Source: Zhengitettix transpicula (lineage: Eukaryota > Arthropoda > Insecta > Orthoptera > Tetrigidae). From it: a stretch of 64,000 nt of DNA. Below the pieces are notes generated by a model, which was not told the DNA's origin, made no database searches, and worked only from the letters and a program-made list of their open reading frames with translations. Shown here piece after piece: positions 55,266 to 64,000 of this stretch. The stretch spans positions 78,865,009 to 78,929,008 of the forward strand of contig CM073594.1 in assembly GCA_037074705.1 (NCBI GenBank), in the 5' to 3' direction. The position numbers and the translations under genes were made by a program. Position 1 is the stretch's first letter, and each line of letters begins with the position of its first letter.

Positions 55266-55850
55266 GCGACTTACACTGGAGTTTTTTTTTTGGGGGGTAA
55301 TAGGCTACATGAGGGTAATCCACGTTGTGGCAACTCCCCTTTAATAGCATAGGAAGGGACTTGAAAGGGGGGATGCGGTAAGGTAGAAGAAGGAAGCCAA
55401 GGGTTAACTAGGGCCCCCGGGCTATGGTTTAAGGATCCTACCCGGCAATTCGCCTAAAAGTGATGCAGGGAAAAACCCTAGAAAACCTGCATCAGGTAGG
55501 TCGGGCATTTGGTACTTGTCCCACGCCCTTCCGGTAGCGGGAGAGGAGTTGGCTGTGGGGTCGCAGCATTCCCTTCTCCGTGTCTCGACCAGTTTAGGAG
55601 GCAGCTGGCCGACTACTCCAATAGGAATAGCGGACAACTCTTACCGTATGCCCAAGGTCTGCGACCCCGGAACATACACCTCTCAAAACTGGCCGAGGTG
55701 CCTCGGCATGTGGGAACCTTAGTTCAAAACGGAGAGGAAAAGGCATACCCAAAGGTAGCCCCTTCGTATCTCTCGTAAAAGGTTCTACCTGCGAGAGAAA
55801 ATCCCTCGCAGGTCGATTCCATATGTCGCAATCGATATATCGATAAGGGG
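55266..55850 (-). repeat. LINE-tail repeat inserted in the leader
   Basis: On the minus strand it ends in a run of ten A (T-run on plus at about 55266-55275) after GTAGCCTATTACCCCCC. It shares the GATGCAGG...CCTGCATC hairpin and GGCGAATTGCCGGGTAGG with 46960-47020, and its last 55 bases with 20800-20855. The 5' limit near 55850 is approximate. Confidence 0.5.
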
Positions 55851-55959
55851 AATGGATAAGGGGAATGTGAGAGGTAATACTTTAGGGCGGGATAATTCAA
55901 GAACGGTGGGTGGTAGGAGTGTGATATTTGTAAGGTTCGGCGAGGATTAATAAGGGGAA

Positions 55960-56034
55960 GGAAATGCAGCAATCAAGCTCGCTCTAAGAGCGCCGTTAAC
56001 CGAAAAACGGTTAAAGTGTTCTCTCCTGCTGCGG
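55960..56034 (-). ncRNA. Three-stem structured RNA motif, leader copy 2
   Basis: Minus strand: P1 GCAGCA with TGCTGC; P2 TTAACCG with CGGTTAA; P3 CGCTC with GAGCG; conserved linkers GAGAACACTT, ACGGCG and CGAGCTTGA. It directly abuts the next copy, sharing GGAA at the edge. Confidence 0.72.
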
Positions 56035-56103
56035 AAGTGCGGCACTCAAGCTCGTACAAGTACGCCACTGTCTATAAGACAGATGTGTCCTCTTGTGCCA
56101 CGG
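56033..56103 (-). ncRNA. Three-stem structured RNA motif, leader copy 3
   Basis: Minus strand: P1 GGCAC with GTGCC; P2 CTGTC with GACAG; P3 CGTAC with GTACG; linkers AGAGGACACAT, TGGCG and CGAGCTTGA identical or nearly identical to the other copies. Confidence 0.72.
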
Positions 56104-56165
56104 ATAATGATAGGGATAGATATAAGTGAATAGCGAAGGTTCAGAGCAAATGGAAAGACCAAGTA

Positions 56166-56203
56166 ACTACACTCTGATCTTAGCCAAAAGGCCGAGAAGC
56201 GAA
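56166..56203 (-). pseudogene. U2 snRNA 5'-terminal fragment at a LINE junction
   Basis: The minus strand TCGCTTCTCGGCCTTTTGGC then TAAGATCAGAGTGTAGT matches U2 snRNA from nucleotide 2 to about 37 (with one A-to-G change relative to AAGATCAAAGTGTAGT). It contains the start of the branch-point recognition region only (GTGTAGT). It then passes straight into the leader of copy e. It is not a functional U2 gene, since the rest of U2 does not follow. Confidence 0.92.
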
Positions 56204-56204
56204 C

Positions 56205-58225
56205 AGAGCAACTGATATTAGCACTCGGTAAAACTTAAATAATAATCGATCAATCAGTGTTTAAAATGTTTGCTACTACTACGTTAAAAAGTTTCTAATA
56301 GGGGACAATATGTACAATTTTGATAAAATCAATGCTCGTGTTGCCGGACACCGGAAAGGTGCTCTGCATAGATGTCCCTAGACCAGCGGATGGCGTCAGA
56401 GACGCACAGTATGGTCATCAGTTTCCCATATGTTTTGGAGCATAGTTCTTTTAAAAAGTTTTCATTCTTTGGGTCCCATGACCCTAGCGAGCCCTCTGCA
56501 AAAGGAACTATTTTTACTGTATCATAAGTTATCATAAGGCTAAGTTTTAAGTTTGCATATCTCGCCTCTTTGCGAGCCCTTGCCTCGTGAAATGCTTGTG
56601 GGTGGTTTTCAAAGGCTACCGTGATGTCTACAATGTAGGCGGTTCTTTGTTTGGCTAATAATATGTCCGGTCTTTGTAGGTTGCCTTCTACTACTGGTCT
56701 ATTTTCGGTCAGCAACCGGAATTTGTCATTGGCCGCCGCTTTGATTCTTTCTACAAGGCAGTTGTGACGGAGAAGAATGGCATGATTATTCGAAGTGCAG
56801 TGGTTCAAAACGTGAGGTAGGGTTTCGGTATGGGTGTTGCACCTTCTGCAATTTTGGGGGCCGCCGTCGTATCTGTAGCCGTGGAGTGGTACGAGGCCCA
56901 ATCTTACCCGGTGGATAAATCTCCCGTCCGCGAAGCGGGTGTACTTCTCCGAGGTGAGGAAGTGACTGCTTTGCCTGCTGAGCGCTACCGCCTCGCAGAC
57001 TTTCCCTTGATGTGGGGCGTCGTGGAGGGCTTGCGTGCATTTTGTTTGTAATATATTCCTTAAGGTGCGACATGTCAAGTTCCTGTGTCTGGCGTGTAGC
57101 GACACCCCTTCTATTGTAGTTTGGGTTTCGGGGTTCGTCGTCCACTCGCATTTCATGGTCCGTGAGGTGGTTCGGGCTCTTGTTCACGTGTTTTTTCGTC
57201 TGTTCGTTGTGAACTGCAGCGTTCCTTCTAGGGATCCTGACAAGAAAGATTTTCCATGTCGGCTGTTGGTGCGAGTCGGATCCTGTCTTGGATTGTTTCT
57301 TCCAGGTCTGTTTTAGCAAGTAATTTGATCGCTGGGTCCGGGGAGGAAAGTAGTTGGAACGCCCCATCTATTGCGAGGATGTCGTGGTCCTTGGCGGTTA
57401 GCTGTATGCCGATGTACCCGGATTGTCTCGAGCCATAGATGTAATAGTTGGACGCACGGGTTGGCAGATTAAGGGTCCTTTTTAGTAACGGTTTTATATG
57501 TTCGTCTAGTTTGTGCCAGTCGCCTTTATTTAAAGAGCTAGTTCGTAGTGCGAACTGGACCGACGGTTAGAAGAAAATTTTAAGTGCGTCTATTCGCTGC
57601 CACAGTGCTAGGCTCGAGGTGAGGAGCTGGTTGGCTTTCATCATAAATTCCCGCAGCGACGCCCTATCTCTATCTAACAGAATGTTATGTCCAACGGGCT
57701 TGCCGAGGAATTTTGCGTGGTCGTTTGTCTCTATGGCTAGGATTTTTTCACCCTCTGCTACGAACGTAGTTCTCCGACACCCCACCGGAGTAGCCCCACT
57801 AAAATGGAATGCCTTGCACTTTCTGGTGTTAATTTCCATGTTTATTCGTTTAGCAGCGTGTGTGATGTTGATGTTCTGCTGTAGTGTGTCTGGGTTGTTC
57901 ACCAGGAGTCATATGTCGTCCGCGAAGGCAAGTACGGTATGGAGTGGCGTGTCGCTGCTGGATTCTATCGTTTGAAGTAGCGGGTTTATGGTCAAGTTGA
58001 AGAGGATGCCGCTTAACGGACATCCTTGGCGTACTCCGGCTCGGTTCTGTTTTCCCCACTTCCGGTTACTATTGTCGTTGAGCTGCCTTGAGTATATGTC
58101 ATTAACGATTTCTGTTATTTCTTCCCCGATTAGTTCGCGTCTTAACGACGCCTTTATTGCTGCATGTGGGACAGTTCTAAACGCGTTATGAATATCTCGC
58201 CACGCGACGCATAGTTCGGTTTTGT
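56205..58225 (-). pseudogene. Utopia-like LINE copy f (RT to 3' end)
   Basis: 5'-truncated at about 58225, where an LTR is inserted. It reads KTELCVAWRDIHNAFRTVPH, GVRQGCPLNGILFNL, then LAFADD followed by a stop (the ATATGT context at 57910 changes the next codons), NPVG-type motif TPVGCRRTTFVAEGEKILAI, and 56329-57156: LGLVPLHGYRYDGGPQNCRR, CNTHTETLPHVLNHC, RPDILLAKQRTAYIVDITVA, ending VSDAIRWSRDIYAEHLSGV. The endonuclease frame is open to its natural end. About 125 bp of 3' UTR precede the U2 fragment. Confidence 0.82.
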
Positions 58226-58238
58226 TGCGTTTGGAATG

Positions 58239-58803
58239 TTCATAGTATTATAACATTCCAGCAGTTGGGAATGGAAAGTCCAGCTAGATCGTTCACCTCC
58301 CTTATCTCACCTGGCTACCGATCTAGAGGATAAAGGAAGAATTAAGAACAGGAAATAGGAAAGTCGGTAACGTGAGGGTTCGGGTTCAACTAATTGAACC
58401 TAGGCGTAGTGTTTGGTGTTTAGCTGCACTTCAGTCAAATAAGAGTTGGTGAAGAATAAAGAGATTTAATATGCAGAAATAAAAGAAAGAAAGAAAATCT
58501 GGCGGATAGCACCAGGAGCCACCGATCCGTCTGAAGGTTAGATCGCGACTGCCGTCTCTAAGAAGCTCTGTACAATTGGAAGACTCCTTTTCCCTTACCC
58601 GATGATTTTGGGTCTCCAATCAGAGTTCTTAGAGAACAGAAGATTTCCAATACTGTGTGCATCGTTGCACACGGCACATAAGGTGATCGTCCGCAAGTTA
58701 CTCAGCATTAATTCAGCTGTGCCAACGTGTGTCCGCAATACAGAAGAGACGTTATGAAAAAATGGCACGTGTAGGCTATTATATTACACGCCCTCCCTTA
58801 AAC
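58239..58803 (-). repeat. 3' LTR and purine tract of an errantivirus-like relic
   Basis: The minus strand reads TTTAAGGGAGGGCG (polypurine tract, 58790-58803) immediately before TGTAATATAATAGCC, which starts an about 550-bp LTR ending near GAACA at 58239. It is inserted in the RT of Utopia-like copy f. The left boundary is approximate. Confidence 0.55.
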
Positions 58804-58899
58804 AGGATTGGAATCGGCCGATGTCGATTCAAATCCCGATTTTACTATTTATTACCTATTTAGGTATTGGTGCCTTGGTTAATGGCTATATTTACATCT

Positions 58900-59620
58900 T
58901 ACGGGGGTGACTCCTTCAAAATTTCATTGGTCGGCTACATTCATAGAAGTGTGCTATATTTTGCCTTGAGGACGGGAAGTTTACATACTAACAATTACAA
59001 ATGATTGCTATACAATTACAGTTTCCGCTAAGGAATATAATATTATTTACCAGCTCCAGATAAATTCAAAATTGTAATGGTGTTATTCCAATTAACAATA
59101 AGTTTTTCGATTACTTGGGTCACAAATATAAATTCATTACTATTAAGCGGTAAAACTAACAATTCTGCCAAAGTGATAAAATGAATATTACAATTTTCTG
59201 ATAATGAAGACGTGAAAGGGTGAATTAGTGACGCAACACAATCCGTTGATTCACTGGTGAATGTGTAAATTGTTACATTTTTATCACAGTAATAAACGTT
59301 GATTCTGGTAGTGTAACATTTTATGTTATTTTGTCATTTGATGTTAACTTAACATATTTTATTCGAGTTGCATCAGTCCCTATGTATTGGTCTTTCACTG
59401 CAATCTCCACACACGCATAGTGAGTTGCGTTATAATGAAATTGAAATTTTACAATCTTTAACAACAGACATACTGGTTCTCCATGGAGCGGTACTTTGAT
59501 TCTATACACTAGCTGTCTGTTGAACATATATACAGTAGGAGGTATAATGGGTAATAGCTCAAAGGAAAGGTTAGTAAATGAGTCTGTTCCTATTACACCA
59601 TTGATGAGGTCTTGTCTCAT
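58900..59620 (-). pseudogene. env: Env-like relic
   Basis: 59321-59620 is open (MRQDLINGVIGTDSF...) and is followed in another frame by a Cys-containing ectodomain-like stretch and a moderately hydrophobic end. Position between integrase C-terminus and polypurine tract supports env. No fusion-peptide motif is present, so the assignment rests mainly on order. Confidence 0.45.
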
Positions 59621-60077
59621 GCGTCTTATATTGATTAATTAGGGACAAACTGTCCCTGCTAGCAGAGGGTCGTTGCTGGCTTTCATGTCTGTCAGGATTC
59701 GTCTGAAAAAGTCGTATTTGCCATATAAAATTCTTATCATGCTAGGGGAACAAACAATACATTTATTTAAATGTTCAGTTTAAAATGGGATATAATATCT
59801 ATTTTTTGTATTGGAATGGTTTAGACTAATTAAAACAAATAAATACAAAAAAATTAATAACTTTGCACAACAAGGAAATTATCTTTAAATCGACCTTACT
59901 TGATACTTAACTCACTTGCTCTGGATTTTGTCCTTGAAGCACTTGAACGGTCAGTAAATCATACCGTAGCTCGTAAATAGAATTTAGTACCCGTATTTCA
60001 ACATTCGTTGAAGACAAAATTAGTATTTCAAATCTCTTTTATTATAGTTGTTATCTAGACCCAACTTTTACACCTAC

Positions 60078-60420
60078 CTATTTCTCTTTACGTACTATCG
60101 ACGTTTTATTCGGATCTAATCTTTCCTGATCAAGTTTTAAGTGATCAGAGTGTTCCCAGATTTTCGTCTTCCAACTTTCAGGCGTAATTCTCTTGTTAGG
60201 GAAGCGTGATTCTTCAATAATATATGGTCCAGTGTACCTAGCATCCATCTTTCTGCGGTTCTCTTTATTTAGCAACACTTTTATCACCGGGTTTGAATTC
60301 AACAGTATGGAATGGAACTCTGCTTTTCTTTAGTTGCAATCAGATTCTGTCTAGCTATTTGGGACTAGTCTGTAATCTGTACTTCAGCTGTAATATTAGG
60401 TCATCATAATTATATAGAAG
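60078..60420 (-). pseudogene. pol: Integrase C-terminal domain (GPY/F)
   Basis: VIKVLLNKENRRKMDARYTG then PYIIEE is the GPY/F module of gypsy-type integrases. Upstream in a shifted frame are YRLQTS and ARQNLIATKEK, the end of the integrase core helix. The rest of pol and gag are deleted. Confidence 0.72.
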
Positions 60421-60482
60421 TTGTCTTGTCAAAAGTTGACAATCGAGACAGGACCCGCAATCACTCTGGTTGTCCTTTCCAC

Positions 60483-60775
60483 ACCCACACGCACGTGCAC
60501 GGTTTCTCAAACCCACACACCCAGTACTCTCTAAATAAACACGTTACAAAACTGCCCCTCCAAATGTCCCGACTATCAATCAGACACAATGCCTCACTTA
60601 ACAGGCATTACATTATGTCCCAGATTTAGTTTGAGAAAGGCCACACGCACGTACACGGTTCCGAATTCTCAAGACCCGCACTTCCAAGAACCTAAATAAA
60701 TACGTTACAAAATGCCCCTCCAACAGTCCAGACTATCCATCACAAACAATGCCTCACTTAACAGGCATTACAATA
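60483..60775 (-). repeat. LTR-like end with about 160-bp tandem duplication
   Basis: Two similar units (60483-60615 and 60642-60775) share CACACGCACGT.CACGGTT, CTAAATAAA.ACGTTACAAAA, TGCCCCTCCAA and CCTCACTTAACAGGCATTAC. The right edge GGCATTACA abuts ATATATAT. Probably a remnant of the 5' LTR of the same relic or another TGTAAT LTR. Confidence 0.6.
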
Positions 60776-60780
60776 TATAT

Positions 60781-61576
60781 TGTAACGGTACGTCACTCGC
60801 TCGACCAAAACAGCGGTCAAAGCGAATTTTATAAAGGATGAGGTTGGGGATCACCGAGGAAAACCGTGGAGGGTCTTGACCAGATTCGACGGTGGCAAAT
60901 GAAATTCGTAAACCCAGGGTACTTTACAGCTTATAATTTCAAAACAAATCAAATACAATTCACTCAAGAAGATTAAGAACAGTTCACTAGCCTCAAGTCT
61001 AATACACAAGAAAAATCGGTCGACCATCCACACGTTAAACAGGTACTTAACGTTCGTCCTCGTTCAACCCTGGGGTGGCGCGTTGAAGTCTGGCCTGGCT
61101 CGTCAACTCGCTGGTCGCAGACGTCTGGGATGACCGAGTCGACTGGATTCCACACGACCGAGGACGACTGCGGGCGGGCGGCGGAGTGTTAGGCGAACAA
61201 ACTCGTTAACGGCGATGCACAAAGGTGGTTCTTTCCAGGTCGTAGAAGAAGACTGTATTCGCTCCGGGCTCTCTCACTAGAAGAAGAAAATTTTGGGGTC
61301 CACTCGCCAGCTCGCCTCGGACCCCCGGCTGATTGGTCGAAGATCGGCCAATACTCGCGACCTTCCGGTCGCCGCTTCACCAGGCGGAAGTTGTACCTCG
61401 GCCACGTGGGTCCGTATCGGGCACAAACCACGGGCCCTATTATCCCTTTTATCAAAACACACGCAATCGCGCACCACCCAACGTCTGTTCAACACAACTG
61501 ATAAAACAAAGGAAAAATTTAAAAAAGAAATAAATTTGTATAGCGCAACAGTGACTGAACCGTCTGTTCTGTCACA
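60781..61576. mobile_element. Solo LTR, TGTAAC...GTCACA, ATAT target
   Basis: 796 bp with TG...CA ends and ATAT on both sides (60777-60780 and 61577-61580). It carries inverted CCAAT boxes, ATTGGTCGAAGATCGGCCAAT-like with an extra base, shared with 21163-21248. No internal region. Confidence 0.62.
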
Positions 61577-61697
61577 ATATATATAACACTCGTGAGAATC
61601 CGAGTATGAATAATATATCACTTTAATATACAAGCTGTAAAGAGGCTCGTAGGTTACCTAATAAATTAATATTATTATAATATTAATAAGGCGATAC

Positions 61698-62200
61698 CTA
61701 CAGGACGATCGACAAAGGTCGGTTCTTGTTTACCTTTCTTTCGGGGTCGTAGCACCCTAGCGATGAGACCAGCTCATTGCTCTCGTAAGACTTTACGGAA
61801 TTTTCAAGGATCCGTGCCCATAGATTGCTCATCCCTGCCAGGTCCCAGATTACGGCGTTGGAGGTCCGTGGCGGGAGGTGCAGCGCTCGCCGGAGGCACT
61901 TCCTCTCCTGAGCGAAGATCTTCTCCATGTTGGACTCCGCAGCGCAGGCCCATACTGGTGAGGCGTACTCAATGATCGGTCGGATGAACGATATGTAGAT
62001 GGAGAGTCCCACTCTCGGTGACAGCTTCGAGCTAGAATTAAAAATTGGGTATATGAGATTTAACCTAGCTGTTACCTTTTTTTGAATATCTTTAACGTGG
62101 TGTCTCCACGTTAGCCTTGTATCTAAGGTTACCCCTAGATACTTAGCTTTCGGGAGGTTCCTCAGCAGGACGTTGGGGAGCCCGTCGTATCGGCCGGCAG
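61698..62200 (-). pseudogene. Jockey-type LINE RT C-terminal fragment
   Basis: An open minus-strand frame: AKYLGVTLDTRLTWRHHVKD, then YISFIRPIIEYASPVWACAA, then KCLRRALHLPPRTSN. These are the thumb and C-terminal signatures of Jockey/RTE-type LINE ORF2. The stop at 61698 is likely the natural end; 3' UTR runs to about 61580, where an LTR is inserted. Confidence 0.82.
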
Positions 62201-62204
62201 CTTG

Positions 62205-62444
62205 CGGAGGATCCTACGTAGATCCTCGGTTGCAATCTCTAGCAGAGCTGTCCCAGACAGAAGGCGTTTCCCGATTATCAGTCGGGGTCTTTACTAGCTT
62301 TTGGAGAAAAGGTACTAGGGCGATCGTCCTAAAGCTGATTTGCCAAAGGACGAGACAAAAAAGAACAGAATGTGAAAGAGTAGGGTAAATAATGGAATCA
62401 GTACGTTAAGCGTAGCTGGCGAATATTCAAGACTCAAGACTAGA
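62205..62444 (-). other. Utopia-like leader fragment (copy g)
   Basis: AGAGCTGTCCCAGACAGAAG and CGTTTCCCGATTATCAGTCG match the leader block of copies d and e (AGAGCTGTCGCAGACAGGCG, CGTTTCCCGATTGTCAATCG). A diverged hairpin AAAGCTGATTTGCCAAAGG is present. No ORF follows; Jockey sequence replaces the rest. Its 5' end touches U2 sequence. Confidence 0.72.
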
Positions 62445-62464
62445 CCAAAAGGCCGAGAAGCGAT
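62445..62464 (-). pseudogene. U2 snRNA 5'-terminal fragment (20 nt)
   Basis: The minus strand ATCGCTTCTCGGCCTTTTGG equals U2 snRNA nucleotides 1-20. Similarity fades after that (TCTAGTCTTGAG). It sits exactly at the 5' side of the Utopia-like leader fragment, the same arrangement as at 56166. Confidence 0.85.
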
Positions 62465-62469
62465 AATTA

Positions 62470-63100
62470 GCATCAATTAGCCGACGGTAAATTTAGTAGT
62501 TCTTTGACGTGAAGATCTGATATTAATTATCATATCCGTTTCGAATCATGTACCAAGCTACCTTGAAGTTGTCATGCGAAACTCGTAAGTTTGTATATCA
62601 TTATACTCGTCTATTAACAGTAATTTTTGTCTAACCTTTAAATCATTTATGCTGCCTCCTGATTGAAAGGAAGTCACGAAAGTATGTATCCTTGTCACTC
62701 GTGATTTGACTGTTCATCGTTTTTTTATTAAAGCACGCTTTTGATTGGAATCCATATTAGGAGAGGGAATGATTTGGGAACACAGATGCTGAATCAGATT
62801 TTACTTACAGAACGGCGTATGTTGACCACGCAATGGCTTCTAGTACTCTCTGGTAGCGACTTCAGGGACTTTCTTCGAATGGGGTTGGTGCCACTGCGTT
62901 GAGGAAAGTGACAATATAGCGTAAGAGCAATGCACTTTTGCAACCAAAGAGATATATAAACATAATAGAGTGGCTATATCAGCGTTACAGCGCCCTGGGT
63001 GCCATTTTTTAGTCGGTCCACTTCACCTAAAACCCGATTTGTGTTATGCTACTGATGGTGGAAGTTTTGAAGTTTTTTTGTTAAAATAAATTGTTTGTTA
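62470..63100. other. No gene recognised; may include P-element terminal repeat
   Basis: AT-rich. The sequence around 62990 (CCCTGGGTGCCATTTTTTAG) lies about 120 bp ahead of the THAP-type start and could hold a terminal repeat, but the partner end is outside the window. Confidence 0.35.
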
Positions 63101-63109
63101 TTATAAATC

Positions 63110-64000
63110 ATGCCAAGCGTGTGTTCAGCCTACAATTGTAATAATCGTAGTTTGAAAACACATGAAGTATCGTATTTTAAGTATCAGCATAATAATAATA
63201 ATAAGAAGAAGAAAGATAGCCAAATGCAGGCAAAATAAGTGATAACATAAATACCACACAACGTTTCAGGGATCCTTGTCCTTTCTCCAGGTGCTAAGAA
63301 GAACCTAGAGCGACTAACTGCACTCGTCATTTGACAAAAATAAAAGCTTTGGTGGTGCTGTTGTGTCGCTCTAGACTAGGAACGGTTACATGTTGCAAAT
63401 AGAATGACTAGGCTACACATTCAGTATGAGGCACAGAAAATGAAGGTAGCATTGGCTGCCCAGACACTAAGCAATTCTGTAGCAGATGCCATGATATTTT
63501 GTAGAGACTTGGGTTTGTCTGAATTTGTAAGTTGTGAGGGCACGGTAAAGTTCATAAAAATGCTAGATAAAGCATTTGATTTGTTGAATTCGTGCAATGT
63601 TATGAACAAGGGTACAAAAACTCCTGTGTTTAGAGGTAATAGAGTGACAATATGCAACACAATAGAAATATCTGTACAGTATTTTATGAATTTAAAGCTG
63701 TACGATGGGAGTTTATTAATTTGTCAGGGAGGAAGTTGGGTGTGTATGGGATTGTTTTAGATCTTCTCAGTTCGATGCAACTGACAGAGAAGTGTGTGTG
63801 GAACGATTCTCCAGTTCTCAAATTTATATTAAGTAGGAGAATGAGCCAGGACCATTTAGAACTCTTCTTTTCTTGCATACGAAGATGTGGGAGAAATCTA
63901 AATAATCCAAATGCATTACGCAGATAGAACCATCCAAAAGTGCCAATAGTACGGGAGGAATTTTGGAGACACTGGTTGTACCATTTGAAAAAAATAATTT
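63110..64000 (+). pseudogene. THAP/P-element-like transposase relic
   Basis: Starts ATG at 63110 with MPSVCSAYNCNNRSLKTHEV, the C2CH start of a THAP DNA-binding domain, which breaks into an AAT/AAG-rich run by about 63220. At 63404 it resumes with KVALAAQTLSNSVADAMIFC and TVKFIKMLDKAFDLLNS, then in another frame SQDHLELFFSCIRRCGRNLN, all diagnostic of P-element/THAP9 transposases. The catalytic core between is deleted. It runs off the right edge. Non-functional here, but a longer copy may exist elsewhere in the genome. Confidence 0.8.

Larger units (their letters stand above)
54730..56165 (-). other. Utopia-like copy e 5' leader
   Basis: About 1.4 kb non-coding. It contains the about 300-bp block shared with copy d (54785-55090), two hairpins CCTTGGCT/AGCCAAGG and CTTTGGC/GCCAAAG, an inserted LINE-tail repeat (55266-55850), and two tandem copies of the three-stem RNA motif. 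It directly abuts U2 snRNA sequence at 56166. Confidence 0.75.

Noticed and set aside
56166..56203. A functional U2 snRNA gene
   Set aside because: Only the first about 37 nucleotides are present; the branch-point pairing region is cut and the Sm site and 3' stem loops do not follow.
56786..57367. 193-codon Pro/Arg-rich minus-strand ORF
   Set aside because: Overlaps, in another frame, the region where copy f ORF2 continues through a frame change; composition is that of a shifted frame.
1..64000. CRISPR arrays, bacterial operons, ribosome binding sites
   Set aside because: Spliced transposase genes, LTR and LINE elements and the U2 snRNA sequence show eukaryotic DNA; the tandem repeats present are minisatellites, not spacer arrays.

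Overview
This window is an arthropod-type, probably insect, transposon graveyard. I see no host protein-coding gene. Nearly all recognisable coding sequence belongs to transposable elements: Ty3/gypsy LTR elements of at least two clades, several non-LTR retrotransposons, a Helitron with a spliced Rep/helicase ORF, a Merlin transposase, a mariner relic and a THAP/P-element-like relic. The background is AT-rich with (TA)n tracts. The U2-targeting Utopia-like elements hint at Hymenoptera, because wasps are known hosts of that lineage, but this is only an inference.

Left part (1-9.3 kb): a solo LTR in an ATAT target, a mariner relic, a decayed LINE reverse transcriptase, a long non-coding stretch with a perfect 65-bp inverted repeat, and a decayed LINE endonuclease. 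9.34-13.81 kb: a structurally complete, recently inserted CsRn1-like gypsy element on the minus strand with intact gag and pol. 13.8-23.06 kb: old gypsy and LINE relics, then a 1.1-kb LTR-containing block present twice on either side of a Helitron 5' fragment (one copy carries an exact 49-bp inversion), then a solo errantivirus-type LTR split by a LINE fragment.

23.067-30.400 kb: a complete errantivirus-like provirus on the minus strand (gag, pol, env, paired LTRs, CACG target duplication, tRNA-Pro primer site), disabled by stops, frameshifts and a changed catalytic residue.

30.6-62.5 kb: seven pieces of a two-ORF non-LTR retrotransposon with a C2H2 finger, reverse transcriptase and C-terminal restriction-like endonuclease. 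All lie on the minus strand, largely head to tail, interrupted by other elements. ORF1 has CCHC knuckles and is coupled to ORF2 by TAATG or a one- to two-base gap. Two 5' ends abut the 5'-terminal sequence of U2 snRNA, which identifies the family as Utopia-like. The best copy (50.35-56.17 kb) has an intact ORF1 and an ORF2 spoiled only by two single-frame shifts and one stop. Its 5' leader contains two tandem copies of a covarying three-stem RNA motif, also present once in the neighbouring copy; I do not recognise it. This is the strongest candidate for something undescribed.

Right end (58.2-64 kb): an errantivirus-like relic with integrase C-terminus and env remains, another solo LTR, a Jockey-type LINE end, a Utopia-like leader with U2 sequence, and a THAP/P-element-like transposase relic running off the window. 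How it fits together: most elements share the minus orientation and repeatedly nest in one another, so the window reads as layered insertion, deletion and local rearrangement in a U2-targeted LINE array.
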